23,956 bases of DNA from UBA6164 sp045107135 (GTDB lineage: Bacteria > Patescibacteriota > Gracilibacteria > BD1-5 > UBA6164), in the NCBI GenBank assembly GCA_045107135.1, contig JASFZI010000040.1, forward strand, positions 1 to 23,956, written 5' to 3'. The notes under the pieces were generated by a model. It did no database searches, was not told where the DNA came from, and saw only the letters and a list, made by a program, of their open reading frames with translations. This document shows, in pieces, positions 8,279 through 16,585 of the stretch (positions are counted from its first letter, which is position 1; each line of letters opens with the position of its first letter). The translations under genes were made by a program, and so were the position numbers.

Positions 8279-8605
8279 TTATTTTACCTGTAATTCTAAT
8301 ATTATATTAGATGTTCTTTTTAAAATTGGATGCGTTCTCCCTCTTGAAACAGGATTTCATCTTTTGTAAACAATTCATTTGTTTACACTAAGAGTGCTTA
8401 TATATAATGTAGATGATTTTTGATTATCGTTATTTTCAGCATTTGCAATAGCAGATGCTAAAATTTTATATAAAAGGTTAGCTCATTTCTTAGGAGCAAA
8501 TTTTAAGAATTTTAATGCTTCTCAAACATCTTGCCCTCTAATAATTTCAGCAACTACTCTTAATTTTTTCGGAGAAATTCTTATATTTTTTCCGTATGCT
8601 TTCAT
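8279..8605 (-). CDS. rplV: 50S ribosomal protein L22 (uL22)
   Basis: Its beta-hairpin lines the nascent peptide tunnel. The product has 108 aa (E. coli 110). NIRISPKKLRVVAEIIRG, the helix LLYKILASAIANAENN and the hairpin tip GNPVSRGRTHPILKRTSN are characteristic. UGA glycines occur at DVGEAL, KKGANL, NKGIVYKRG. The gap to rpsC is 54 bases. Confidence 0.97.
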
Positions 8606-8655
8606 AGTAATTAATTTTAGTAATTATACCCAAAAAAGGGTGTTTTTAAATATTT

Positions 8656-8919
8656 CTATTTATTTCAAGAATGACCTCTGAATGTTCTAGTCATTGAAAA
8701 TTCTCATAATTTGTGTCATACCATATCTTCTGTAACAAAAACTGGTGTATGTGCTTTACCATTGTGAACTCAGAACGTATGTCCTACGAATTCAGGAATA
8801 ACAGTACACGATCTTGACCAAGTTTTAATTACACCTTTCTTTCATGAATCATTCATTGCAACAACTTTTTTTAAAAGTCTATCGTCAACGAAAGGTCATT
8901 TTTTTAAACTTCTTGTCAT
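8656..8919 (-). CDS. rpsS: 30S ribosomal protein S19 (uS19)
   Basis: A head protein near the A-site finger. The product has 87 aa (E. coli 92). TRSLKKGPFVDDRLLKK, IKTWSRSCTVIPEFVGHTFGVHNGK and the signature VTEDMVGHKLGEFSMTRTF are textbook S19. Glycines in KKGPF, FGVHN and VGHKLGEF are UGA. The stop is TAG. Confidence 0.98.
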
Positions 8920-8992
8920 AAGTTAATTTTAAGTTTTAAGTTATAAGCTTAGATTTTAAAAGTAAAATTAATTTTACCTATTTATTATCTTA

Positions 8993-9841
8993 CTACTTAT
9001 TCATTAGTTTACCTTTTCTAGTTTTTAGAATCCATTTAGATGTAGTTTTTTTTCTACTTCTTGTTTTGTATCCTAATGCTATTTTACCCCATGGAGTTTT
9101 AGGTGCTTTCATCCCAATAGGAGAACGTCCTTCTCAACCACCATGTGGATGATCAACTGGGTTCATAGATTTACCACGAACAGTTGGTCTTTTTCACATC
9201 CATCTAGATCTTCATGCTTTACCGATAACAACTTGGTTGTGATCTGTATTAGAAACTTGTCCTAAAGTAGCATAACATTTCTTATGAACTAATCTAATTT
9301 CACCTGAAGGTAATTTAACTTGCGTATATTCACCTTCCTGAGAAAATATAATACCATATCATCCAGCAGCTCTAATAGTAGAAGCTCATTGTCCTACAAT
9401 TAATTCTAAGTTGTAAACTTGTAATCCTGTTGGAATATTTGATACTAACATTCTATTCCCAGACTCTAAAGGAGCTTTTTCATCAGTAATAACTTTATCT
9501 CATACTTTCATATCTTTGTGAGCTATTACATATCTTCTTTCTCCGTCTCTATAACAGATTAGAGATATCCAAGCTGACCTATATGGATCATATTCGATAG
9601 TTTCTACTTTAGCCTCAATTCCTTTTTTATCTACTTGGAAAAAATCAACTAGTCTATATTTTTGTGCATGACCGCTTCATTGGTGTCTTACAGTAATTCT
9701 TCAAGTATTATTTCTACCTGAATGTTTTTTTAATTTTACCGTAAGTGGTTTGTACGGAGAAGAAGTTGTAATTTCTTCAAAAGTACTAACAGTCATTCAT
9801 CTTCTACCAGGAGTGGTAGGTTTAAATTTTTTAATTCCCAC
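8993..9841 (-). CDS. rplB: 50S ribosomal protein L2 (uL2)
   Basis: Essential for subunit joining and peptidyl transferase activity. The product has 282 aa (E. coli 273). KKFKPTTPGRRGMTVSTF, the RNA-binding core and the C-terminal NPVDHPHGGGEGRSPIG (with the conserved active-region histidine) are present. It starts with GTG at 9841: the frame upstream has a TAG with no ATG after it, and the next ATG would delete the conserved first 15 residues. It is the only GTG start found here. The stop is TAG. Confidence 0.97.
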
Positions 9842-9864
9842 TGTTAAAATTTTTAAAAACTAAA

Positions 9865-10161
9865 TTATTTAATAATAGAAAAATCTATTTTTGCTTTTGA
9901 GTCTTTTAAGGTTACATAAGCTTTTTTAGTAGATCTTTTTCTTAATTGCATTCATCTTTTTTTACCATACTTAAATTTTTCTCTAGTATGTAAAACATTA
10001 ACAGAAGAAACTTCTACTCCATACAATTCAGTAACTGATTTTTTAATGTCAATTTTTGTTGCACTAGAATCAACTTCAAATACATAAGTATTATTAGTCA
10101 TTTCTAAAACAGAAGTTTTTTCAGTAGTAATTGGTTTTTTTAAAATTCTAAAAATTCTCAT
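9865..10161 (-). CDS. rplW: 50S ribosomal protein L23 (uL23)
   Basis: A tunnel-exit protein that docks trigger factor and SRP. The product has 98 aa (E. coli 100). LKKPITTEKTSVLEMTNNTYVFEVD and the following IDIKKSVTELYGVEVSSVNV fit the family. A standard-code reading ends at KYGKKR; the UGA glycine there continues into GMQLRKRSTKKAYVTLKD, the expected L23 C-terminus. ATATAAAAT precedes the ATG. Confidence 0.96.
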
Positions 10162-10183
10162 ATTTTATATTTTTTAGAGTAAA

Positions 10184-10807
10184 TTATTTAGTTAGATTAT
10201 CTAGGTTTACTAAAGAGTCTTTTAATAAAATCAATGTTTTATATTTAAGTAAGTCTTTAATATTCAAGTAATCTACTAATATGCTTTTTACATATGGTAA
10301 GTTAGAAGCAGATTTTTCAATCATTTCATTTTTTGCTGGTATAGCAAGTAATACTTTTTCATTATAAGGTATAGCGTTGAAAACGTTTACCATATTTTTT
10401 GTTTTAGCATCTTTGAAATTAATTTTATCTACAACAACTAAATCACCTGCAGCAAGCTTTGAAGATAAAACACTGAATAGTGCTTTTCTTCTTTCTTTTT
10501 TATTCATAGAAAGTGTAAAGTTAACAACGTTTCTAGGACCAAATGCAACTCAACCTTTTTTTCTGATTGGAGATCTGTTTGAACCCATTCTCGCTCTACC
10601 CGTACCCTTTTGTTTATAAATCTTTCTTGTCGAACCCCTTCTTTCTCATCTAGTTTTAGTATGAGCAACTACCATTCTATTATTAGCTAGTTGATATACT
10701 AAAGCTCTATGTATAAGTCCTTCATTAAGTTCTAATCAAAATATTAAATCATTAAGTTCGATTTCTCAAACTGATTTACCTTTTTGATCGAATAAATTAG
10801 TCTTCAT
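10184..10807 (-). CDS. rplD: 50S ribosomal protein L4 (uL4)
   Basis: Its extended loop lines the exit tunnel, and in E. coli it represses the S10 operon through the leader RNA. The product has 207 aa (E. coli 201). The loop signature is RRGSTRKIYKQKGTGRARMG then SNRSPIRKKGGVAFGPRN, and the C-terminal half includes LSMNKKERRKALFSVLSSKL. In the standard code only the last third is open; UGA codes glycine in VGEIEL, FGLEL, TRGERRG and KGGVAFG. It follows rplC by 19 bases. Confidence 0.96.
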
Positions 10808-10826
10808 TAGAGTAATATATTAATAA

Positions 10827-11435
10827 CTAAAAAATAATATTTACGAATGAATTTCTTCATCCAGGTACCCCTCATCTAACACCTATTACACCGATCTCCT
10901 TATTAACAAGTTCAACTGGAACTTTTCTAATAGTGAATTTAGTATCACCATGATGACCGTGCATCTTTTTACCTTTATGAACCTTAGTAGGTTTTCTATT
11001 ACCAATAGAACCAAGAGCTCTATGGAATTTTGAACCATGTCCACCAGGTCAACCGTGAAAGTTATGTTTTTTCATTGCTCATGTGAATCATTTTCACTTT
11101 GAGAATCCTTCAACAGAAACTTTTACATCCCCTTCTAGAACGTCTAACGATAGAGTATCACCAACATTGTATTTTTCTAACTCTTCGTCAGATACTGGAA
11201 ACTCTACTATTTTCTTAAAATCACTTTTATTTAAAGTAGTTTTATCTTTAGCTAGTTTCGAATCTTCAATCTTATCGTTTAAAACACCAATTATGATAGC
11301 TTTATAACCATCATTCTCAAGAGTTTTAAATCATACTACTTTTAAAGTAGGAACGCTAAGTAGAGTAATTGGGATGAATTTATCATCTTTCATAACCCTA
11401 GTCATTTCCAACTTTGTAGCTATAATTCAAGCCAT
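10827..11435 (-). CDS. rplC: 50S ribosomal protein L3 (uL3)
   Basis: One of two proteins that initiate large-subunit assembly; a long loop reaches the peptidyl transferase centre. The product has 202 aa (E. coli 209). It starts MAGIIATKLEMTRVM and has the loop HGGPGGHGSKFHRALGSIGN then TKVHKGKKMHGHHGD and IGVIGVRGGVPGGRNSFV at the end. The loop glycines are a mixture of GGN and UGA. It is first in the operon, since rpsJ (S10) is absent. The stop is TAG. A structured leader lies just upstream. Confidence 0.97.
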
Positions 11436-11460
11436 ATAAAAATATGTTTACAAAATTAAA

Positions 11461-11510
11461 GTTAGAGGTTAAACTTCCTTTCATATAGAACGGAGTCTAA
11501 CTTAACCTCT
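11461..11510 (-). promoter_or_regulatory. Structured leader RNA before rplC, with two alternative stems
   Basis: On the minus-strand RNA, AGAGGUUAA (11510-11502) pairs with UUAACCUCU (11472-11464), a 9-bp stem. Alternatively GUUAGA (11501-11496) pairs with UCUAAC (11466-11461), which shares UCU with the first stem, so the two cannot coexist. There is no U-run. The leader ends about 25 bases before the rplC ATG, the position at which S10-operon leaders act in other bacteria. Confidence 0.5.
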
Positions 11511-11520
11511 TCAAAAACTT

Positions 11521-11551
11521 TTCGTGATATTTTCTTAAAAAGCTTCGTGAT
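11521..11551 (-). repeat. Direct repeat ATCACGAA at the ribosomal promoter
   Basis: TTCGTGAT occurs at 11521-11528 and 11544-11551 (minus strand ATCACGAA), 23 bases apart. The upstream copy runs into the -10 box and the downstream copy lies about 15-22 bases into the transcript. This is compatible with a two-site operator on one helix face, but it may be accidental. Confidence 0.3.
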
Positions 11552-11577
11552 TATATGAGTAAGTTGTAGTTTGTCAA
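11550..11577 (-). promoter_or_regulatory. Promoter of the ribosomal protein superoperon
   Basis: Minus strand: perfect TTGACA (11572-11577), 16-base spacer, perfect TATAAT (11550-11555). Upstream, 11578-11605 is almost pure A/T and may act as an UP element. Start of transcription is expected near 11543, giving a leader of about 108 bases. It is the best consensus match in the window, as expected for ribosomal genes. Confidence 0.85.
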
Positions 11578-11639
11578 AAGAAAATTTTTATTATTATTTT
11601 GTTGAATATATAAAGGTGTGGAATGGAATAAAAAATCAA

Positions 11640-12140
11640 TTAATATTTAATTCTTAATAAAATTGATGCTCAATTATGATCCATTTCTAGCCTAAGAAAA
11701 TCTGTTCTATTTTTTGTAATAGGATCTAGTCATATTCAGTCTCATCAAATATATTCCTTATTATTATTTTTTACTGAAGAATCTACAGAATCTAATCATG
11801 CTCAATTGTCATTAATTATAATAGTTAATACTTGTCTCTTGGTATTAACCACAAGAGTTATAATAATTATTCCTACAAAATCTCTATTTTTAAAATAATT
11901 ATCTTTACATGCATCAAATGAATTTTTTAATGGCTCTTCTATAACTTGTAATATTTTTCATATCATTGAATCCCTTTCAGGTTCTACACTATAAAATACT
12001 CATTTTAAATTATTTATTATTTCTCTTCTTGTACTATTTCTTATATCTAATAATTGTCTATAATAATCTCTTCATAATACACAATTTTTATCTACTGAAA
12101 ATTCTTTTTTTCAAATTTCAATTTTATGATTAATTCTCAT
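11640..12140 (-). CDS. Stand-alone GHKL (HATPase_c) ATP-binding protein
   Basis: A 166-aa protein containing the complete Bergerat ATP-binding fold of histidine kinases, anti-sigma kinases and Hsp90/MutL. The N box has Glu69 and Asn73 in EEPLKNSFDA, the G1 box is NDNGAGLD (110-117) and the G2 box GGDGIGLDP (132-140), the glycines of G1 and G2 largely UGA. There is no sensor, transmembrane helix, phosphoacceptor His domain or receiver partner nearby, so a classical two-component kinase is unlikely. An RsbW/SpoIIAB-like regulator or other small GHKL ATPase is possible; the first 60 residues are not recognised. It has its own promoter and lies between the ribosomal operon and the RAYT. Confidence 0.8.
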
Positions 12141-12165
12141 ATTTTATATTTACCAAATTTTAACT

Positions 12166-12193
12166 TTTATACAAAAAATAATCTAAAAGTCAA
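12166..12193 (-). promoter_or_regulatory. Promoter of the GHKL gene
   Basis: Minus strand TTGACT (12188-12193), 16-base spacer, TATAAA (12166-12171). The start would be near 12159, leaving a leader of roughly 19 bases. The -35 abuts the stop codon of the RAYT gene. Confidence 0.6.
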
Positions 12194-12196
12194 ATT

Positions 12197-12811
12197 TTAG
12201 ATTTCTGTATAATAAAATTTATCTTCATTCCATTTTTGTGGATTAGTGTTTATATAATCAATTATTTTTAAATATGATTCTTCGTTTCTAATAATATGTT
12301 CATAAAAATTTCTTTGCCATAATTTTTTGTTGAAGGACGGCCGGTTATTGTTATAAACATTTTGAATGTAATTGTTTGTTGTTATTGATTTAAAATATTG
12401 AATAATTCATGATATAGAATTTTTACAATATTTAAATTTTCATCATGTAGGGGTGAACCTTGTGTTCACCCTTTTATTATTATCCACATTAACATCATGG
12501 CAGACACAAGGTATGCCCCTACATTTATTGCAATCATTATTTGATTTTATTTCAATAACCCCATGAAAATGATTCGGCATCACAACAAAATCATGCAATT
12601 TTACATTATCAAATTTATTCTCCAACTCCAACCAATATTTCTCAATCATTTTTCATGAATCAAACAATTCAAGAACATCATTTCTTATTTCTCAAAATAA
12701 ACACAATTTATCTTTAATTGAAATTGTTATAAAATACAATCATTCGCCAGAATAATCATGATCTTTTAATCTGATTGATTTTCTTTTATGTATATCTGGA
12801 TTAAATTTCAT
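12197..12811 (-). CDS. REP-associated tyrosine transposase (RAYT, IS200/Y1-like HUH)
   Basis: A single-strand DNA transposase of the Y1 family that nicks at palindromic REP sequences. The product has 204 aa: N-terminal KRKSIRLKDHDYSGEGLYFIT, the HUH motif MPNHFHGVIE (His81, His83), the conserved LWQRNFYEHIIR with catalytic Tyr170, and a closing YINTNPQKW, all RAYT traits. The frame is intact if UGA is glycine. Residues about 97-122 are encoded by a palindromic repeat inserted in frame (12446-12523). No REP pair flanks the gene directly. RAYTs are usually single-copy domesticated genes that spread REPs. Confidence 0.93.
12446..12523. repeat. REP-like palindromic pair inside the RAYT coding sequence
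   Basis: The outer ends TGTAGGGG (12446-12453) and CCCCTACA (12516-12523) are exact inverted repeats. Inside, GGGTGAAC-CTTGT-GTTCACCC (12451-12471) is a perfect 8-bp hairpin, and 12499-12517 (GGCA...TGCC around ACACAAGG) is a decayed second hairpin. Two divergent copies around a short spacer are a BIME-like arrangement. The 78 bases are exactly 26 codons, so the transposase frame stays open. Confidence 0.85.
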
Positions 12812-12835
12812 TTAATATATTTTAAATATATACAG

Positions 12836-12863
12836 ACTATATACATACATTTAAATAAGTAAA
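12836..12863 (-). promoter_or_regulatory. Possible RAYT promoter
   Basis: Minus strand TTTACT (12858-12863), 16-base spacer, TATAGT (12836-12841), each one mismatch from TTGACT/TATAAT-like boxes. In so AT-rich a gap this is weak evidence, but the spacing matches the stronger promoters. Confidence 0.35.
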
Positions 12864-12895
12864 ATTTTTAATCATTTTTTTGATATATTAAAAAT
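12864..12895. repeat. AT-rich inverted repeat between divergent genes
   Basis: ATTTTTAAT (12864-12872) and ATTAAAAAT (12887-12895) are exact 9-bp inverted repeats in the 120-base divergent region between the RAYT and the hydrolase. It overlaps the -35 of the plus-strand promoter. It could be an operator or cruciform, or simple composition. Confidence 0.3.
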
Positions 12896-12907
12896 CTTTA
12901 TTATATT
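12880..12907 (+). promoter_or_regulatory. Promoter of the alpha/beta hydrolase
   Basis: TTGATA (12880-12885), 16-base spacer, TATATT (12902-12907); start near 12914, leader about 18 bases. The spacing matches the other promoters in the window. Confidence 0.5.
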
Positions 12908-12931
12908 AAAATCAGCAAATAACAGAAAAAC

Positions 12932-13708
12932 ATGAAAAAAATAATTAGATATACCATATTATTTCCAGCAATTATTTATATATGACTAATCCTGTTCTTA
13001 TTTTTTGTTCAAAAATCACTTGTATATTACCCTGATAATACAGCCTTTAATGATTGCTCGACTTTCGAACAAAATGAACAAAAAGAATATAATGGTACTC
13101 ATTTTTATGAACATAAATGAGAAAATAATAATTTAATAGTATTTTTTCATTGAAATGCTTGAAGAGCATGTGATAGGTCATATATGAAGCAGATTTTAGA
13201 AAAAACACATTCTTCTATAATATTTGTAGAATATTTTGGGTACTCAGACAATGACAATTCTCCAAATATAGAATCAATATTACAGGATGTAAAAAATATT
13301 TGAAACTATGTTCAAAAATCTGATTATGAAAACATTTTTTTATTTTGAAGAAGTATTTGATCCTGACCAGCCTCATATTATGCTCAAAATTTTCTAGTTG
13401 ATAAACTGCTTCTTATATCTCCTTTTTCTAATTTGTATGAACCTTGAAAAAACATATATCCATATTTACCAATAAAGTATATATTTACTGAAAACTTTTC
13501 TCCAAAAGAATATTTAGAAAACTACAAAAATGATTTACTAATCATTCATTGAGATTCAGATAAAACAGTACCAACAAAATATTGAATAAATTTATATGAA
13601 TGATTAAAAAATGAAAATAAAAACCTTGTATTAGTTAAATGATGAGATCACAATAATTTATTTCCAGACGATAATATAGAAGAAAAAATAATTAACTTTT
13701 TTAATTAG
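12932..13708 (+). CDS. Membrane-anchored alpha/beta hydrolase
   Basis: A 258-aa serine hydrolase. Residues 7-26 are a hydrophobic N-terminal anchor, placing the enzyme on the outer face of the membrane or in the envelope. The core has the oxyanion-hole motif FFHGNAG (71-77), nucleophile elbow GRSIGSGPA with Ser141, the acid in IHGDSDKTVP (Asp208 or Asp210) and His240 in GGDHNNL, in the order of ABHD13/17-like family members. Fourteen of its sixteen glycines are UGA, including those of the elbow. The substrate is unknown; esters, thioesters or acyl groups are possible. It has its own promoter and a terminator overlapping its TAG stop. Confidence 0.9.
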
Positions 13709-13721
13709 TTAATTATTTTTT
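13683..13721 (+). terminator. Terminator overlapping the hydrolase stop
   Basis: AAAAAATAATTAACT (13683-13697) and AGTTAATTATTTTTT (13707-13721) are exact 15-bp inverted repeats around a 9-base loop, ending in a U-run. The stop codon TAG is at the loop/right-arm border. The stem is nearly all A-U, so its strength is uncertain. Confidence 0.6.
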
Positions 13722-13734
13722 CCAAAACATTCCT

Positions 13735-13762
13735 TTGATTTTTTATACACTCTCCCTATAAT
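13735..13762 (+). promoter_or_regulatory. Promoter of the pheS-prmC gene run
   Basis: TTGATT (13735-13740), 16-base spacer, perfect TATAAT (13757-13762). The start is expected near 13769, giving a short leader of about 24 bases to the pheS ATG. Confidence 0.65.
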
Positions 13763-13792
13763 CCATATAAATATATAATTATTATAAAACAA

Positions 13793-14860
13793 ATGAAAGA
13801 ACAATTAGCAAATTTGAAAAATGAATTTATTGAAAATGTTGCAGTTATAGATTCTGCTGAAAAATTGGAAATACTTGAAAAAAATTTTCTAGGAAAAAAA
13901 GGTAAATTAAATGGTATTCTAAAGGGTATAAAAGATCTATCTAATGAGGATAAAAAAATCATAGGACCTGAAGCTAATAAATTAAAGCTCTTTATTGGTG
14001 AAGAAGTTGAAAAAAAACAAGTAAACTTACAGGAAGCTAAATATGCAAAAATTGAAGAAGAAGAAAAAATTGACGTTACTGCTGAGTTTCCTTCAAAAAA
14101 TTTATGACACAAACATCCTATTAGTATTACTTCAAATTTGTTAGAAGAAATATTTATATCTCTAGGTTTCAAAATAGAAGATGGTCCTCAAGTAGAAGAC
14201 GAAGAACATAATTTTGATAAACTAAATATTCCTGATAATCATCCTGCACGTGACGTTTGGGATACTTTCTGGATAACTGATGACATCAATGATAATAAAA
14301 AATCTGGTGATAAAAAACTACTTAGAACTCATACTTCTCCTGTTCAAGTAAGAACAATGTTAAAATGAAAATTACCAATTAAAATAATTGTTCCAGGTAG
14401 AGTATTTAGATATGAACAAGAAGATGCTAGACATACTTGCAACTTTTATCAATTAGAAGGATTGGTTATTTGAAAATGAGTTACATTTTGAGATTTAAAA
14501 TGGACATTAGAGACTGTTATGAAAAAACTACTTTGAGAAGATACAAAATTAAGGTTTAGACCAAGTATTTTTCCATTTACAGAGCCCAGTGCCGAAATAG
14601 ACATTAGTTGTCAATTATGTAAATGAACTGGACTAGTTAAAAATTGAAATTGTAAAATGTGCTCTGGTTGAGGTTGGGTAGAATTACTAGGCGCAGGAAT
14701 GGTTCATCCTACAGTTTTAGAATGAGCTGGAATTGATCCTGAAATATATTCTGGTTTTGCATTCTGAATGTGAATAGACAGAATAGCTGCTCAAAGATTT
14801 TGAGTAAGCTCAAGTAGAATGTTTTATCAATCAAAACTAAAATTAAATGAACAATTTTAA
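13793..14860 (+). CDS. pheS: Phenylalanine-tRNA ligase alpha subunit
   Basis: Class II catalytic subunit that charges tRNA-Phe, working as an alpha2beta2 tetramer with PheT. The product has 355 aa (E. coli 327). The N-terminal coiled coil is residues 1-95; motif 2 is GRVFRYEQEDARHT (202-215), substrate-binding PFTEPSAEIDI (261-271) and motif 3 GMGIDRIAAQRFG (325-337). After SAEIDI there is an inserted CxxC...CxxC (Cys273, 276, 287, 290), a probable zinc knuckle absent from E. coli PheS. pheT does not follow; a membrane protein overlaps the stop by 14 bases. UGA glycines break the standard reading into several pieces. Confidence 0.97.
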
Positions 14861-15521
14861 TTTATTATTAAAAGAAATAAAATTATTCTCAAAACAAAAC
14901 TGGTGGATTTATATAATATTTATAATCTGCCTTTTTGTTATTTATAAAACAAATAGCTGAAATTTACTTGAAGTAAGTATAGTCTTTCTTATTCATTTTT
15001 TTTGAGATATTTGTGTAATGTTGATGTGAGATTTTTTTAGTAAAAATGAAAATAAAAAAGCTTTATTGGCACAAATATGAAGTTTTATAATATTTTGATG
15101 AATTTGAATATATGCATGAATAACTGCATGAAAATGGAGTTATTTAGTACCTCAATTATTATTCTTTTGGCCAATTGTAAAGTGATTTAAACAAGATATA
15201 AAATGGCTAAATTCCTATTTTATGATTGTGGTTTGAATTTTTGTATTATTTTGATATTATTATCTGTGACTTATAAAAAGTTTGTCTATTTTTATTCAAA
15301 TACTTTGATTTATAATTTTCCCAATTTCATTAATTTTAACAAAAAACAGCTATAAATATTTTTGAAGTTTGGTTTGAATAGGTTTTATATTTTTAGGTTC
15401 GGCACTTTTGCTATATAACTGATTTATAGAAAAAAATGTTATTTGAACAGATTTAAGTTATACATTGCTTCCTTTCACAGTATTTATATACTATTTAAAA
15501 CTAATTAAAAAATATATTTAA
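14847..15521 (+). CDS. Unknown polytopic membrane protein
   Basis: A 224-aa protein, mostly hydrophobic, with about seven or eight predicted membrane segments (first near residues 19-35) and short basic loops such as SKNENKK and KGFKQDIKW. I do not recognise the family. A faint likeness to small transporters of the PnuC type (PQLLFFWPIVKGFKQDIKW) is too weak to name it. UGA is its main glycine codon, including a glycine-rich helix FGGIGIYAGITAGK. The ATG overlaps the end of pheS by 14 bases, so translation is probably coupled; its stop is followed one base later by the next ATG. Confidence 0.75.
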
Positions 15522-15522
15522 T

Positions 15523-16584
15523 ATGATATTACAATATTTAACAATATTCTGATTATCTATAGTTACATCTTTAGCTCTTATATTAAGTTTTAGATGGCTT
15601 TTTTATAAATTTAATATTCTTGATAATCCAAAAAAATACTGATTAAAAAGAAAGCCTATCCCATATGCTATGTGAATAGTATTTTTCATTGCATTTTTTT
15701 TAATTAGTTTCTTCTTTATTGAGTATAGTTATAAATTATGACTTATTTGGGTTTTTTGATTCCTTGTAACATGAATTAGTTTTATTGATGATAGACTAAA
15801 AATAAATGCAAAAATTAGATTAATATTTCAAATAATAATTTGAGCGATCATATGATTAACCTCTATAAAAATAGGTTATGTTAGTAATATTTTTTGAGGA
15901 ATTGCTAATTTAGAAACTTATAATATTATAATATGAAATCATACTATTTATTTAATTCCTATATTTTTTACAATACTTTGGTATGTTTTTGTCTTTAATG
16001 CATTAAATTGGACAGATTGAATACAATGAAATACTTCCGGATTATCTATAATATCTTTTTTTATATTATTTTTACTTTGAGTTATATTATTTAACAAAGA
16101 TGATTATGAATGATGAATAAAAAATGCAGAATTCATAATGTGAATTAGTGCCATACTAGTTGGAATTATAATTCCCTTTTGGTGGTTTGATATTAAAGAA
16201 AAAATATTAATGTGAGACTCTTGAACAATGTTTTTATGATTTATGTTAGCTACTCTTGCTATTATAGCATGAGGTAAAATAGCTACTGTTCTTGTAGTTT
16301 TTTGAATTTATTCAGTTGATGCTATCTATGTTATCATAACAAGGTTAATAAACAAAAAAAATCCTCTTCAGTGAGATTTTAATCATCTTCATCATAGACT
16401 ACAAGATGTTTGATTATCTAAAAATGGTGTATTGTGACTTGTCTATTCCCTTTCTTTTTTATTCTGATTAACTGCTCTGTTTTTAGATAGAACCTGAAAA
16501 ATTATAGTTTTTTGAATAATAGTTGTAGTTGTTGTTTTTATAAATAAAATAGTTGAAACTCTTATAATAAAAAGAAAAAAATAA
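15523..16584 (+). CDS. WecA/TagO/MraY-family undecaprenyl-phosphate sugar-phosphate transferase
   Basis: Integral membrane enzyme that moves a sugar-1-phosphate (typically GlcNAc-1-P) from a UDP-sugar to undecaprenyl phosphate, the first step of polysaccharide or wall-polymer synthesis. The product has 353 aa with about ten membrane segments. Signatures are FIDDRLKINAKIRLIFQ (Asp89, Asp90), FNALNWTDGIQG (158-169), MGDSGTMFLGF (230-240) and HLHHRL (288-293). The last motif favours the WecA/TagO branch over MraY. Almost all glycines are UGA. The junctions on both sides are TAATATG (one base between stop and start), showing tight coupling in the operon. Confidence 0.93.
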
Positions 16585-16585
16585 T

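Noticed and set aside
12446..12523. CRISPR-like repeats
   Set aside because: There are only two divergent palindromic copies in inverted orientation, with no regular spacers and no cas genes.
12197..12811. RAYT as a pseudogene because of internal stops
   Set aside because: All internal TGA codons are glycine in this code, and the HUH motif, catalytic Tyr and C-terminus are intact in one frame.
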